From positions 2,521-66,520 of the forward strand of contig DCKU01000018.1 of the NCBI GenBank assembly GCA_002320455.1: a stretch of DNA of 64,000 bases, given 5' to 3'. The stretch comes from Salinisphaera sp. UBA1666 (lineage in GTDB: Bacteria > Pseudomonadota > Gammaproteobacteria > Nevskiales > Salinisphaeraceae). The translations under genes and the position numbers were made by a program. Within the stretch, counting starts at the first letter, position 1, and every line of letters starts with the position of its first letter. Under the pieces are notes generated by a model that searched no databases, was not told where the DNA came from, and saw only the letters and a program-made list of their open reading frames with translations. This document shows, in pieces, positions 34,878 to 43,253 of the stretch.

Positions 34878-35771
34878 ATGTTCACGGGTCTATCGGCCTT
34901 CCCATTGAGTCCTCTCGGGCGTGATGGCCTCGATGAGGCTGCTTTCATACGTTTGATGGAACGTCTGGTTTCAGCAGAGGTCGACTCGATCTGTGCTCTT
35001 GGCTCGACCGGCAATTATGCGTATCTGCAGGCCGATCAGCGGGCGCGCATAACGCGGCTGGCTGTCGAGCATGCCCAACACATTCCCGTTATCGTTGGCG
35101 TCGGCGCGCTGACGACCGATGCGGTGCTCTCCTACGTCGAATACGCACAGGCCGCCGGGGCAAAAGGTCTGTTGCTTCCGCCGATGTCGTATCAGCCGCT
35201 ACGGGATGACGAGGTTTTCGCGCTCTACGAAACAGTGACGCGCGCGACCGATATTCCGCTGTGTGTTTACGACAACCCCACGACGACAGGTTTTGAGTTT
35301 TCGGACACGCTTCATGCCGAAATCGCGCGGTTGCCCAATATCGGCTCGATCAAGATCCCGGGCGTTCCCGATGATCCGACCGAGGCTGCCGCGCGGGTCG
35401 AGCGTTTGAGAGCACGCATTCCGGCACACGTAACCGTTGGCGTGAGCGGTGACGCTTTCGCGGCCCGCGGCCTGAACGCGGGTTGTGATGCCTGGTATTC
35501 GGTGATCGGCGGATTATTCCCAGAACCCGCACTGGCTATCACGCGGGCCGCCCAGGCCGGTCAGAGCGATACAGCGACACGGTTGTGTGATGCTCTGACG
35601 CCTCTTTGGAATCTCTACAAAGAACACGGCGGCAGTCTGCGGGTCATCGCATCAGCGGCAGAGCAGCTTGGCCTGGCCGGGCCCGATTGCCTGCCGCGAC
35701 CGCTACAAACGCTTGATAAAGCAGGGCGACGATCGTTGAACGATGTGATGGACACTTTGGGTCTGCGCTAA
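34878..35771 (+). CDS. DapA/NanA-superfamily aldolase (dihydrodipicolinate synthase-like)
   Basis: Class I pyruvate-dependent aldolase or dehydratase fold, 297 residues. The Schiff-base Lys159 (SIKIPG) and the catalytic Tyr131 (CVYDNP) are present. The pyruvate-binding loop reads GSTGN (42-46) where DapA has GTTGE, so true dihydrodipicolinate synthase is unlikely; a sugar-acid or hydroxyproline-type aldolase is possible. It stands alone, not linked to lysine genes. Third codon positions hold more A and T than in nearby genes, which together with the A/T-rich gap upstream hints at later acquisition. Confidence 0.85.
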   Translation: MFTGLSAFPLSPLGRDGLDEAAFIRLMERLVSAEVDSICALGSTGNYAYLQADQRARITRLAVEHAQHIPVIVGVGALTTDAVLSYVEYAQAAGAKGLLLPPMSYQPLRDDEVFALYETVTRATDIPLCVYDNPTTTGFEFSDTLHAEIARLPNIGSIKIPGVPDDPTEAAARVERLRARIPAHVTVGVSGDAFAARGLNAGCDAWYSVIGGLFPEPALAITRAAQAGQSDTATRLCDALTPLWNLYKEHGGSLRVIASAAEQLGLAGPDCLPRPLQTLDKAGRRSLNDVMDTLGLR

Positions 35772-35815
35772 CTCGCGGACATGGATTGAAAGAATCTCTT
35801 TAAAACCACCGACAA

Positions 35816-37297
35816 CTACTCGTAGCCCGGCGGTCGACCGATGCCGATACCGGCCTCGCGCAGCGCCCTAGCGAACGCGATAGTGGTGTGGTCGGCGCCG
35901 TAGGCACCCACGATCTGGATGGCGACGGGCAGGCCGTCGGGGGAGAGACCGATGGGAGCAGTGGTGGCCGGCAGGCCGGCCAGCGTGGCCGGGGCGATCC
36001 AGCGAAACAGCTGGGTGTAGGCCACGTCCTGACCGTTCACGCGGATCTTGCGATCAAACAGCGAGCCTTTGTGCTGATGCGCGATTGCGGGGACACCGAC
36101 GGCCGGCATCAGCAGGACGTCGTGGTCGTTGAAAAATTTCTGCCAGCTTTCGCGCAGGCGCTGGCGGGCTTCGTCGTTGGCGGCCCAGTCGCGGTGGCTG
36201 CCGGTGGCGCGCGTGGCAAAACCGCCCAGCGTGCCGCGCTCGGTGCGCTTGAGCAGGCCCAGTAGGGCGGCGCCGCGCTTGGCCTTGGTATAGAGCTTGT
36301 CCGGCAGACCCGCGCCCACCAGGGCATTCAACAGCCGGTCGTAGAGGTCGTAGCTGTCGGCGAACCCGCCGGGCAGGGTGTTGACCGGGCTTGGGGTAGC
36401 GCCGTGTTCGGCCAGGGTGCTCTGCATGGCCTGTATGGCAGCGCGCACGCTTGAATCGGTGGGGGCGAAGTCGTCGTCGAAATACGTGGCGACTCGGAAA
36501 TCTGACAGGCGCTTACCGACCGGGCCGGGCAGTTTGATCTGCCAGGCGCCGGCATCGAGCGCGTCCGGGCCGGCCAGCACGTCCAAAAGAGGCGATAGAT
36601 CGGCCGGGTCGCGCGCGATCGGGCCGGCCACGCAGAGATCGGGCGTGGCCACGGTGCCCGGCGGGCCGGGAATATGGCCACGCATGGGGACGACGCCATA
36701 GCTGGGCTTGTGGCCGTAGACGCCGCACCAGGCGGCCGGCGTGCGGATCGAGCCGGCCAGGTCGGAGCCCAGTTCTATCGGCGAGAGGCCGGCGGCCACC
36801 GCGGCCGCGGCCCCGCCCGAGGAGCCGCCCGAGGTGCGCTTTGTGTTCCAGGGGTTGTTGGTAGTGCCGTAGATGTCGTTGTAGGTCTGGACGTCCTGCG
36901 CCAGCCGGGGCGTATTGGTCTTGCCGAATACGATGGCACCGGCGGCCTTCAGCCGCGCCACGGCTACGGCGTCGCGCGGGGCGACATACTGGGCCAGGCG
37001 CGGCTCGCCCACGGCGGTAACCAAGCCCTCGGCCTCGAAGGTGTCCTTGACGGTCATCGGTACCCCGGCCAGCGGGCCCAGGGGAGCGCCGTCGGCCACG
37101 GCCTGATCCACAGCGTCGGCGGCCTGGCGGGCGCGCTCGAAATCACGCACGACCACGGCATTGATCGAGGTATTCAAGGCCTCGTGACGAGCAATGAAAT
37201 GCTCGAGCACCTCGCGTGCGCTGCACGTTTCAGATCGAATAGCCGCGGCCAGTTCTGTGGCCGACTGTTCATGAAGTTGAAGCGTCGCGGTGCTCAT
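35816..37297 (-). CDS. Amidase-signature family hydrolase
   Basis: Ser-cisSer-Lys amidase, 493 residues. The triad reads Lys84 (TVKDTF), cis-Ser159 within GGSSGG, and nucleophile Ser183 (SDLAGSIRTPA). It hydrolyses a carboxamide; the substrate is unknown. It is not GatA by context, since no gatB or gatC is near. Its ATG overlaps the stop of the alpha/beta hydrolase gene by 4 bases, so the two are translated as a coupled pair that may degrade one ester- or amide-containing compound. Confidence 0.9.
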   Translation of the reverse strand: MSTATLQLHEQSATELAAAIRSETCSAREVLEHFIARHEALNTSINAVVVRDFERARQAADAVDQAVADGAPLGPLAGVPMTVKDTFEAEGLVTAVGEPRLAQYVAPRDAVAVARLKAAGAIVFGKTNTPRLAQDVQTYNDIYGTTNNPWNTKRTSGGSSGGAAAAVAAGLSPIELGSDLAGSIRTPAAWCGVYGHKPSYGVVPMRGHIPGPPGTVATPDLCVAGPIARDPADLSPLLDVLAGPDALDAGAWQIKLPGPVGKRLSDFRVATYFDDDFAPTDSSVRAAIQAMQSTLAEHGATPSPVNTLPGGFADSYDLYDRLLNALVGAGLPDKLYTKAKRGAALLGLLKRTERGTLGGFATRATGSHRDWAANDEARQRLRESWQKFFNDHDVLLMPAVGVPAIAHQHKGSLFDRKIRVNGQDVAYTQLFRWIAPATLAGLPATTAPIGLSPDGLPVAIQIVGAYGADHTTIAFARALREAGIGIGRPPGYE

Positions 37298-38379
37298 GTG
37301 TCGTCATCCGTAGCGGTGGTCTCCGGCGCGTTGCCGGCCGGCTTACCCAGAGTTTTAGCGAGCATATCGTAGAAGCGCTCCGGGGCTTCGATGAAAGGCA
37401 GGTGGCCCAGCCCGTCCATCAGCACGCGCTGGCCGTGTGGCATGGCAGCGACTGCCTGTTTCGACAGCTGGGGATAGTCGCCCAGCCGTGCCGCAACCTC
37501 CGGCGCCACCAAATCCTTGCCCAGGGCCGTACGGTCCAGCGCGCCCACGATCAGCGTGGTCGGCATGGCCAGCCGGCCAAACTCATAGACCACCGGCTCG
37601 TTGTAGATCATGTCGTAGGTGGCTGCCCCTACCCAGGCCAGACGCTTGCGCCCGTCGCTGGCATACATGCCGGCCAGCATCCGCGCCCAGGGCTCGTAGG
37701 CGGGCTTCCAGGTGCCGTGGTAGTAGCTTTTTTCTTGATAAGCCCGGATCCCGGCATAGTCTTTTTTCAGCTCGCGGGCATACCAGGCGCTCATGCCGCG
37801 ATAGGGCACACCCTTGGCTTTCCAGTCTTCGAGTCCGATGGGATCCACGAGCACCAGCTGCTCGGTGAGCGTCGGGTACATCAAGGCAAACCGGGTGGCC
37901 AGCATGCCGCCCATCGAATGGCCCAGGACCGTGGCTCGGGAGATGCCGAGTGCCTTGAGCAGGGCGTGCGTGTTTTCGGCCAGGTGGGCAAACGTATAGC
38001 TGTAGGCCCGCGGTTTATCGGATTTACCGAAGCCGATCTGGTCGGGGGCGATGACGCGCCAGCCGCGGGCCGACAGCCAGGCGGCCGTGTCGCCCCAATA
38101 CGCGCCGGAGAAGTTTTTGCCGTGCAGCAGCACGATCGTTGGCGCATCGGAATCGCCGTTTTTGGGGGCGATGTCCATATACGCCATGTCGACCGGCCCG
38201 GCGGGCGCATCTAGCGTCAGATGCGATACGGCATAGGGATAGTCGGTGTCGGCCAGATTGATGCCCGTGGCCGAAATCGGCGGCGCCGGCGCGGCCGTTC
38301 CCTGTGAGGCGCCAAGCACGCCGGCCAGGCCGATCATCCCGGCTGTTAAAAAGCGGATCAGCCGCGGTGAATAACGCAT
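37294..38379 (-). CDS. Secreted alpha/beta hydrolase
   Basis: Alpha/beta hydrolase of 361 residues from the ATG at 38379. It begins with a signal peptide (RFLTAGMIGLAGVLGASQ, cleavage near GTAA-AP), so it should act in the periplasm. The oxyanion region LLHGKNFSGAYW, nucleophile elbow GHSMGG and terminal His in LDGLGHLPF are visible, giving a complete triad with an Asp (VGALDRT). Substrate unknown; esters or epoxides are typical. First gene of a two-gene operon with the amidase. Upstream in-frame codons run into the divergent promoter and are not used. Confidence 0.88.
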   Translation of the reverse strand: MRYSPRLIRFLTAGMIGLAGVLGASQGTAAPAPPISATGINLADTDYPYAVSHLTLDAPAGPVDMAYMDIAPKNGDSDAPTIVLLHGKNFSGAYWGDTAAWLSARGWRVIAPDQIGFGKSDKPRAYSYTFAHLAENTHALLKALGISRATVLGHSMGGMLATRFALMYPTLTEQLVLVDPIGLEDWKAKGVPYRGMSAWYARELKKDYAGIRAYQEKSYYHGTWKPAYEPWARMLAGMYASDGRKRLAWVGAATYDMIYNEPVVYEFGRLAMPTTLIVGALDRTALGKDLVAPEVAARLGDYPQLSKQAVAAMPHGQRVLMDGLGHLPFIEAPERFYDMLAKTLGKPAGNAPETTATDDDT

Positions 38380-38385
38380 AGCGGT

Positions 38386-38440
38386 CGGCTTTTGAAACCA
38401 TATGTTTTCACAAGCATAGCGCGACTGACTTGAAAAGCCG
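38386..38440. promoter_or_regulatory. Divergent promoter region with an 8-bp inverted repeat
   Basis: CGGCTTTT (38386-38393) and AAAAGCCG (38433-38440) form widely spaced arms between the divergent hydrolase and old-yellow-enzyme genes. TTGACA at 38448-38453 could be a -35 element toward the latter, though no good -10 follows. Weak evidence. Confidence 0.25.
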
Positions 38441-38491
38441 ATGTGCTTGACAGATATATTGCACACAACGTTTACCAGCCGGAGGCCTGTT

Positions 38492-39574
38492 ATGGCCCAG
38501 CCCGATCTGTTTCAGCCCTGGACGATTCGCGACGTCACGTTTCGTAATCGCATCTTCGTCTCGCCGATGTGTCAGTACTCGGCTCGTGACGGTCACCCCA
38601 ACGATTGGCACTTCGTCCATCTGGGCTCTAGAGCCGTCGGCGGCGCCGGCATGGTGATGCTCGAGGCCACGGCGGTCACGCCGGCCGGGCGGATCACCCC
38701 TGGCGATCTGGGTATCTGGTCGGACGACCACGTGGCCGAGTTTAAGCGTAACGCCGATTTCATCCGCGCTCAGGGCGCCACGCCGGGCGTGCAGCTGGCT
38801 CACGCCGGGCGCAAGGCTTCTTGTGTTGCGCCCTGGGACGGCGGGCGCGCGCTCACCGAGGAAGAAGGTGCGTGGACCACGGTGGCCCCCAGCGCAGTGG
38901 CGTTTTCCGATAACGCGCCTGTGCCGCACGAGCTGACCACTGACGAGATCGCCGAGCTGGTTCAGGCGTTCGTGGATGCCGCCAAGCGTGCAGATGCCGC
39001 CGGCATGGACGTCATCGAGATCCACGGCGCCCACGGTTATCTGTTGCACGAGTTCCAGTCGCCGCTGGCCAACAAGCGCACCGACGACTACGGCGGCACG
39101 CTGGAAAACCGCTGTCGCTTTTCGCTCGAAGTGGTCCGTGCAGTCAAAGAAGTCTGGCCGGCTGGCAAACCGCTGTTCTTCCGTATCTCGGCCTCAGATT
39201 TCGAGGACGGCGGCTGGACGATGGACGACACGGTCGCTTTTGCCCACTGGCTCAAGGACGCGGGCGTGGACGTGCTGGACTGCTCCGGCGGCGGTAATAC
39301 GCCCAGCCCCAATATCCCGGTCGGTCCGGGCTATCAGACCGAGTTCGCGGCTCGCGTCAAGCGCGAGGTGGGCCTGGCCACGGGCGCGGTCGGCATGATC
39401 GAGCACCCGGTACAGGCCGAGCACGTGATCCACTCAGGCCAGGCCGACTGCGTGCTGCTGGCCCGCGAGTTCCTGCGGGACCCGTACTTCCCGCTGACCG
39501 CCGCCCGCGAGCTGCACGGCGATGCCTTCGAGCTGGCTGATATTCCCAAGCAGTACGAACGGGCGTTTAAATAA
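38492..39574 (+). CDS. Old yellow enzyme, YqjM-type NADPH dehydrogenase
   Basis: FMN-dependent ene-reductase of 360 residues that reduces activated C=C bonds of enones and nitro compounds. VSPMCQYS carries Cys27, equivalent to the redox-tuning Cys26 of YqjM, which places it in the thermophilic-like class. The substrate-binding His pair is in IEIHGAHGY, and QLAHAGRKAS and ANKRTDDYGG are family hallmarks. The ATG at 38492 follows GGAGG by 7 bases. Divergent from the hydrolase-amidase operon; the pairing suggests xenobiotic or stress metabolism, but that is inference. Confidence 0.92.
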   Translation: MAQPDLFQPWTIRDVTFRNRIFVSPMCQYSARDGHPNDWHFVHLGSRAVGGAGMVMLEATAVTPAGRITPGDLGIWSDDHVAEFKRNADFIRAQGATPGVQLAHAGRKASCVAPWDGGRALTEEEGAWTTVAPSAVAFSDNAPVPHELTTDEIAELVQAFVDAAKRADAAGMDVIEIHGAHGYLLHEFQSPLANKRTDDYGGTLENRCRFSLEVVRAVKEVWPAGKPLFFRISASDFEDGGWTMDDTVAFAHWLKDAGVDVLDCSGGGNTPSPNIPVGPGYQTEFAARVKREVGLATGAVGMIEHPVQAEHVIHSGQADCVLLAREFLRDPYFPLTAARELHGDAFELADIPKQYERAFK

Positions 39575-39654
39575 TAAGCATCTAGCCGCATTTTCGATTT
39601 AGCCAGACGCTGTGTTAATTCTTTTTTAGAGCCACTCCAGACGTACTTGCCGAT

Positions 39655-39882
39655 ATGAGCCGTGCGCAAGAAATCGATATACAGGTCAGAGGCATGATCG
39701 CGTTGTTCACGGTCACCACCGCCAGTCTGTTCGGTAGTGTCGCTGCGGGCTGTATCGCGTTGCTTAACGGTAAGCCATTGTTGCTTTGGGGCTGTCTTGG
39801 CGGTGTGATGATCTGCAGTTTGATTGATGCAGCGCTCGCACTCATACTCATGAACAGGGCCAGAGCGGCACGCGGGGCATAA
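39655..39882 (+). CDS. Two-helix membrane protein of 75 residues, function unknown
   Basis: I do not recognise a family. The sequence begins MSRAQEIDIQVRGMIALF, then shows one hydrophobic helix at about 14-37 and a second at about 42-66, and ends with the basic tail NRARAARGA. Codon choice is less G/C-biased than in the flanking genes. A 27-codon membrane peptide follows after 2 bases, so the two are probably one transcription unit ending at the terminator near 40021. Length, topology and a tiny follower are repeated by the pair at 57107-57402. Confidence 0.65.
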   Translation: MSRAQEIDIQVRGMIALFTVTTASLFGSVAAGCIALLNGKPLLLWGCLGGVMICSLIDAALALILMNRARAARGA

Positions 39883-39884
39883 AA

Positions 39885-39968
39885 ATGATCGAATACGTAG
39901 CGTTTGGTGGCATGGTCGTCATTACCATCAGCACCGTAATCGGGATCGCTTTATATATGGCGCGCTAG
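39885..39968 (+). CDS. 27-residue single-helix membrane microprotein
   Basis: Short ORF MIEYVAFGGMVVITISTV... with one hydrophobic helix filling nearly its whole length and a terminal MAR. It starts 2 bases after the stop of the 75-residue protein and ends 24 bases before a terminator. Placement and composition, not homology, support it as a real gene. Confidence 0.5.
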   Translation: MIEYVAFGGMVVITISTVIGIALYMAR

Positions 39969-39991
39969 GCTTGAGCGGTATGTTGATTAAG

Positions 39992-40021
39992 AGCCCGTAT
40001 CGACGAGATGCGGGCTTTTTT
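39992..40021. terminator. Rho-independent terminator after the microprotein pair
   Basis: GCCCGTATC and GATGCGGGC pair (one G-T) around a 5-base loop, followed by TTTTTT. It also lies downstream of the convergent phosphoesterase gene and may serve it poorly. Confidence 0.85.
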
Positions 40022-40058
40022 GTGTGATACGCGGCCGGCTCATGCGTGGCGACGGGCC

Positions 40059-40937
40059 CTAGCGCCAATCTTCGGCCGAGACGACAGCGCCTGCGGCGTC
40101 GACCCAACGCGTCTGAGCTCTGGCTTCGCCTTGATCCAAGTCGAGCACCACATGATGTCGCCGGCTGCCTTCGGCCTCGATGCGCGGCACGCGGGCGGCG
40201 TTGATATGCAGCGTGTCGTGTGTATCCCGGTGATAGGTTCGACGCCAGTGGCGGCCGTCCTTGCTGCGGTGGTGCATATGCCCGGCCACGGTGCCCAGAA
40301 CCCGGCGGCCGGTCTCACGTGCGTAGGTCAGCGCCTCGGCCAGGTCCGGATCGCCGAAATCACCGCGCTTGGGGTCGAAGTCACAGCCAAACGGCGCGTT
40401 GGGTGCTGCCCCGAGGCCGGCCGGGCCGTTATGCGCCAGCACGATCAGATCGCGCGGGGCGGCATCGATGAGTCGACAGAGCCTATCGCGGCTGGACGCG
40501 AGATCGGTCACGCCGTACACGCGGCGCAGATAGTCGGCAAAATAGAGCTTGTCGCCACCCATGGCATGCGGCCGTGCCATGACCAGACCGAGATTATCCC
40601 CCAGGGCATGGAGGCTGTAGCCGCCCAGGGTAATCGGGCCCAACGTCTCTGCGAGGTGGGCCACGCGCTCGGGCATACCCAGCGCGGTCAAACGGGTCAG
40701 GCGGGTGTGCCCGGACATTTCGGCATACAGCTGTACCAGCCCCGTGGCGTCGTGGTTGCCGGGGATCATGTATGCCGGCGGGGTCAACTCGGCCAGTTGG
40801 CGCGCGACGGGCAACGCGCCCACGAAGCGTGGTAAGTCGCCCGTCAGCAGCAGCCCGTCGTAGCCCGCGGTGTTGAAAAAACGCGTGTCGTGGCTATCCC
40901 ACGCGCCGTGAATATCCCCGATGATGCCTAATTTCAT
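40059..40937 (-). CDS. Calcineurin-like metallophosphoesterase
   Basis: 292 residues with a near-complete set of metallophosphoesterase motifs: GDIHGAWDSHD at 7-17, LLTGDL, PGNHDATG, and a late VAGHMHH. These bind two metal ions for phosphoester hydrolysis. No signal peptide, so it is cytoplasmic. It resembles a small family (TIGR04168-type) also found in cyanobacteria; substrate unknown. It is monocistronic, with its start about 100 bases from the divergent TonB receptor gene. Confidence 0.88.
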   Translation of the reverse strand: MKLGIIGDIHGAWDSHDTRFFNTAGYDGLLLTGDLPRFVGALPVARQLAELTPPAYMIPGNHDATGLVQLYAEMSGHTRLTRLTALGMPERVAHLAETLGPITLGGYSLHALGDNLGLVMARPHAMGGDKLYFADYLRRVYGVTDLASSRDRLCRLIDAAPRDLIVLAHNGPAGLGAAPNAPFGCDFDPKRGDFGDPDLAEALTYARETGRRVLGTVAGHMHHRSKDGRHWRRTYHRDTHDTLHINAARVPRIEAEGSRRHHVVLDLDQGEARAQTRWVDAAGAVVSAEDWR

Positions 40938-41039
40938 AGTCGTGCTGCCTGCGGTGGCCCTCGCGCGACGTTATGTCACATGGCTCGGCCACCGTGCGAG
41001 TTCTAGCCTGTTCCCTATCGAGCGAGAGGGGAGGCCGCT

Positions 41040-43241
41040 GTGGCACGGGGATACGTACGAGGGCTGGTAAGCGTTGCCATAGCTGGCATCGGGGCAACGA
41101 CACCGGCACTGGCGGCGGCACCCGCCTCACCACGGCCGGTCGCGCCGGCCGACCCTGCAACCCGCGTGGCGGACCCAACCGAGCTGGCCCCGACGACGGT
41201 CTCGGCCCGGGCCAGTCGTGCCGAAACCGTTTCACCCACGCCACAGGCTGAGCGAGTCGATACCGCCAAGGCGCTGAACCGGGTGCCCGGCGGCGCGGCG
41301 CTGGATAACGGCGGGCTGGCCGGCCAGACGCAGTTTCGGGGGCTGTCCGGGTATCGCAACCAGGTCACGATCGACGGTATGGGCATCGCCTCGGGCGGGC
41401 CGAACTGGATGGACCCGCCGCTGCACTATGCGCCGGCTGCGCTGGTGGAAGAGGTGTCGGTGACTCGCGGCATTCCCTCGGTGGCCGACAGCGTGGATGC
41501 CATTGGCACCACGGTGAACGCCACCACTAAGACCAGCGATTATGCGCTGGACGATACCTATGCGCTCCACGGCTGGGCCGAATCGCGTATCGAGAGCGTG
41601 AACAACGGCTACGGCCTGGCCGGCCAGGCCAGTCTCGCCAACGAGCACAACCGGATCGGCGTGACCGCAGCCACCGACCAGGCAGCCAATACCCGCACGC
41701 CTTATGGCGTGTTAAACGCCACCGCCTATGACCGCAAGCAATACGGCATCGACCTGGGGCACCGCGGGCGTCTGGGCGAGACCTCGGCGTTTGTACGGGC
41801 CCAGCGCACGGGGGATTCGGGTAACGCCGCGCTGCCCTTGGATACCGACTTCTTCCATACCTGGATGGGCCAGCTCGAACATCGCGTCACGCTGGCCGAC
41901 TGGCGGCTTTCGGCCCAGATCTCGGGCAATCACGTCGAGCACCGTATGGCGAATGATCTGTTGCGGCCGGCGCCGGATTTTTCACCCTTAAACGGCGCGG
42001 CCGACGACCCGCGCTTCATTCGCGCCCGCAGCCAGCAGTACGCCACCCGGCTACGTGCAGCGCATGATCTGGCCGGCGGTGAGGCGACGCTGGGCGTCGA
42101 CGGCCGCTTTGCCCAGCACGATGCCTTCGTGGGCAATCCAGATAATCCGGGCTTTCGGGTCGACAACTTCGACAGTATCCGGCGCAACACATACAGCGGT
42201 TTTGCGCAGTGGGCCGGCGCGCTGGACAGGCTGACTGACGAGCTACTCAGCGATGCCTGGCGCGGCGAGCTGGGCCTGCGCTATACCCATATCGACATGT
42301 CAGCCGGGCCGGGCGGGGTGGCACCGGGGCTGCCGGCCCCGGCCCAGCGGCTGGCTGCCGAATTCGCGGCCGACGACCGGGCCCAAAGCGATGACAATGT
42401 AGATCTGGTCGGCAAGCTGTCGCGTGCCTTTGGCGAGCGCTGGCAGGCCACGCTTGGCCTGGCGCGCAAGACCCGCTCCCCGTATTACATCGAACGTTAT
42501 GCCTATATTCCGCTGGAAGCCTCGGCCGGGGCGGCCGATGGCAATAACGTGATCGGTGATACGCGTTTGGACCCGGAGGTGGCTTATATGGCGGATCTGG
42601 GGCTGTCGTTTACGGGCTCGCGGCTGAGCGTATCGCCCCAGGTTTATTATCACCGCATCAACGACTATATCGACGCCGTCGCCTTCGACGACACGCCGGG
42701 CCAGGTGGATTCCGACGTGGAGCGGGTCTCCAGGGTCAATGGCGATGCCACGCCGCTGCAATACGCCAACGTCGAGGCCGAGATCTACGGCGCCGACGTG
42801 GCCGCCAGTTATGCCATCTCTACCCACTGGCAGCTCGACGGCGGGGCCGGCTATACCCGCGGCAAGCGTGTGGACGTAAGCGATAATCTCTATCGGATCG
42901 CCCCCGGCAACGTGCGTGCACAGCTCACCTGGGCCAATGCCGACTGGCAGCTGCGCCTGGCCCAGCGTTATGTCTTTGCCCAGCACGACACTGCCGATTA
43001 TCGCACGGATCCCAGCGTGGCCGATCCGGCTACCGGCGGCTATGCGCTCACTGACGTCGCCGCGCGCTATCAGGCGACCGATGCGGTATCGGTAGAGGTG
43101 GGGGTCGATAACCTGCTTGACCGCGGCTACCGCGACTTTCTAGCCGGATTCAACCGCGCCGGCGACAGCGCGGTGCCCGTGGGCGCACGGCTGCCCGGCG
43201 CCGGGCGGAATGCTTATGCCACACTGCACTGGTCGTTTTAA
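41040..43241 (+). CDS. TonB-dependent receptor, OprC/NosA-like (putative copper receptor)
   Basis: Outer-membrane receptor of 733 residues with a GTG start at 41040 (GGGGAGG 7 bases upstream). Signal peptide ends near ALAA, then a Pro/Ala linker, plug (QTQFRGLSGYRNQVTIDGM) and barrel ending ATLHWSF. The plug segment PNWMDPPLHY resembles the copper-binding plug segment of OprC. OprC binds copper through C-x3-M plus H-x-M; here the first is Gly120-x3-Met124 (Cys lost), while His301-x-Met303 (EHRM) is kept, with nearly the same spacing as in OprC. No Fur box is visible upstream. It is 12 bases before regB, so they share an operon. Confidence 0.82.
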   Translation: MARGYVRGLVSVAIAGIGATTPALAAAPASPRPVAPADPATRVADPTELAPTTVSARASRAETVSPTPQAERVDTAKALNRVPGGAALDNGGLAGQTQFRGLSGYRNQVTIDGMGIASGGPNWMDPPLHYAPAALVEEVSVTRGIPSVADSVDAIGTTVNATTKTSDYALDDTYALHGWAESRIESVNNGYGLAGQASLANEHNRIGVTAATDQAANTRTPYGVLNATAYDRKQYGIDLGHRGRLGETSAFVRAQRTGDSGNAALPLDTDFFHTWMGQLEHRVTLADWRLSAQISGNHVEHRMANDLLRPAPDFSPLNGAADDPRFIRARSQQYATRLRAAHDLAGGEATLGVDGRFAQHDAFVGNPDNPGFRVDNFDSIRRNTYSGFAQWAGALDRLTDELLSDAWRGELGLRYTHIDMSAGPGGVAPGLPAPAQRLAAEFAADDRAQSDDNVDLVGKLSRAFGERWQATLGLARKTRSPYYIERYAYIPLEASAGAADGNNVIGDTRLDPEVAYMADLGLSFTGSRLSVSPQVYYHRINDYIDAVAFDDTPGQVDSDVERVSRVNGDATPLQYANVEAEIYGADVAASYAISTHWQLDGGAGYTRGKRVDVSDNLYRIAPGNVRAQLTWANADWQLRLAQRYVFAQHDTADYRTDPSVADPATGGYALTDVAARYQATDAVSVEVGVDNLLDRGYRDFLAGFNRAGDSAVPVGARLPGAGRNAYATLHWSF

Positions 43242-43253
43242 CCGGCCGGTGGC

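Noticed and set aside
34878..35771. Annotation of the aldolase as dapA
   Set aside because: The pyruvate loop is GSTGN, not GTTGE, and there is no lysine-pathway context; only the superfamily is supported.
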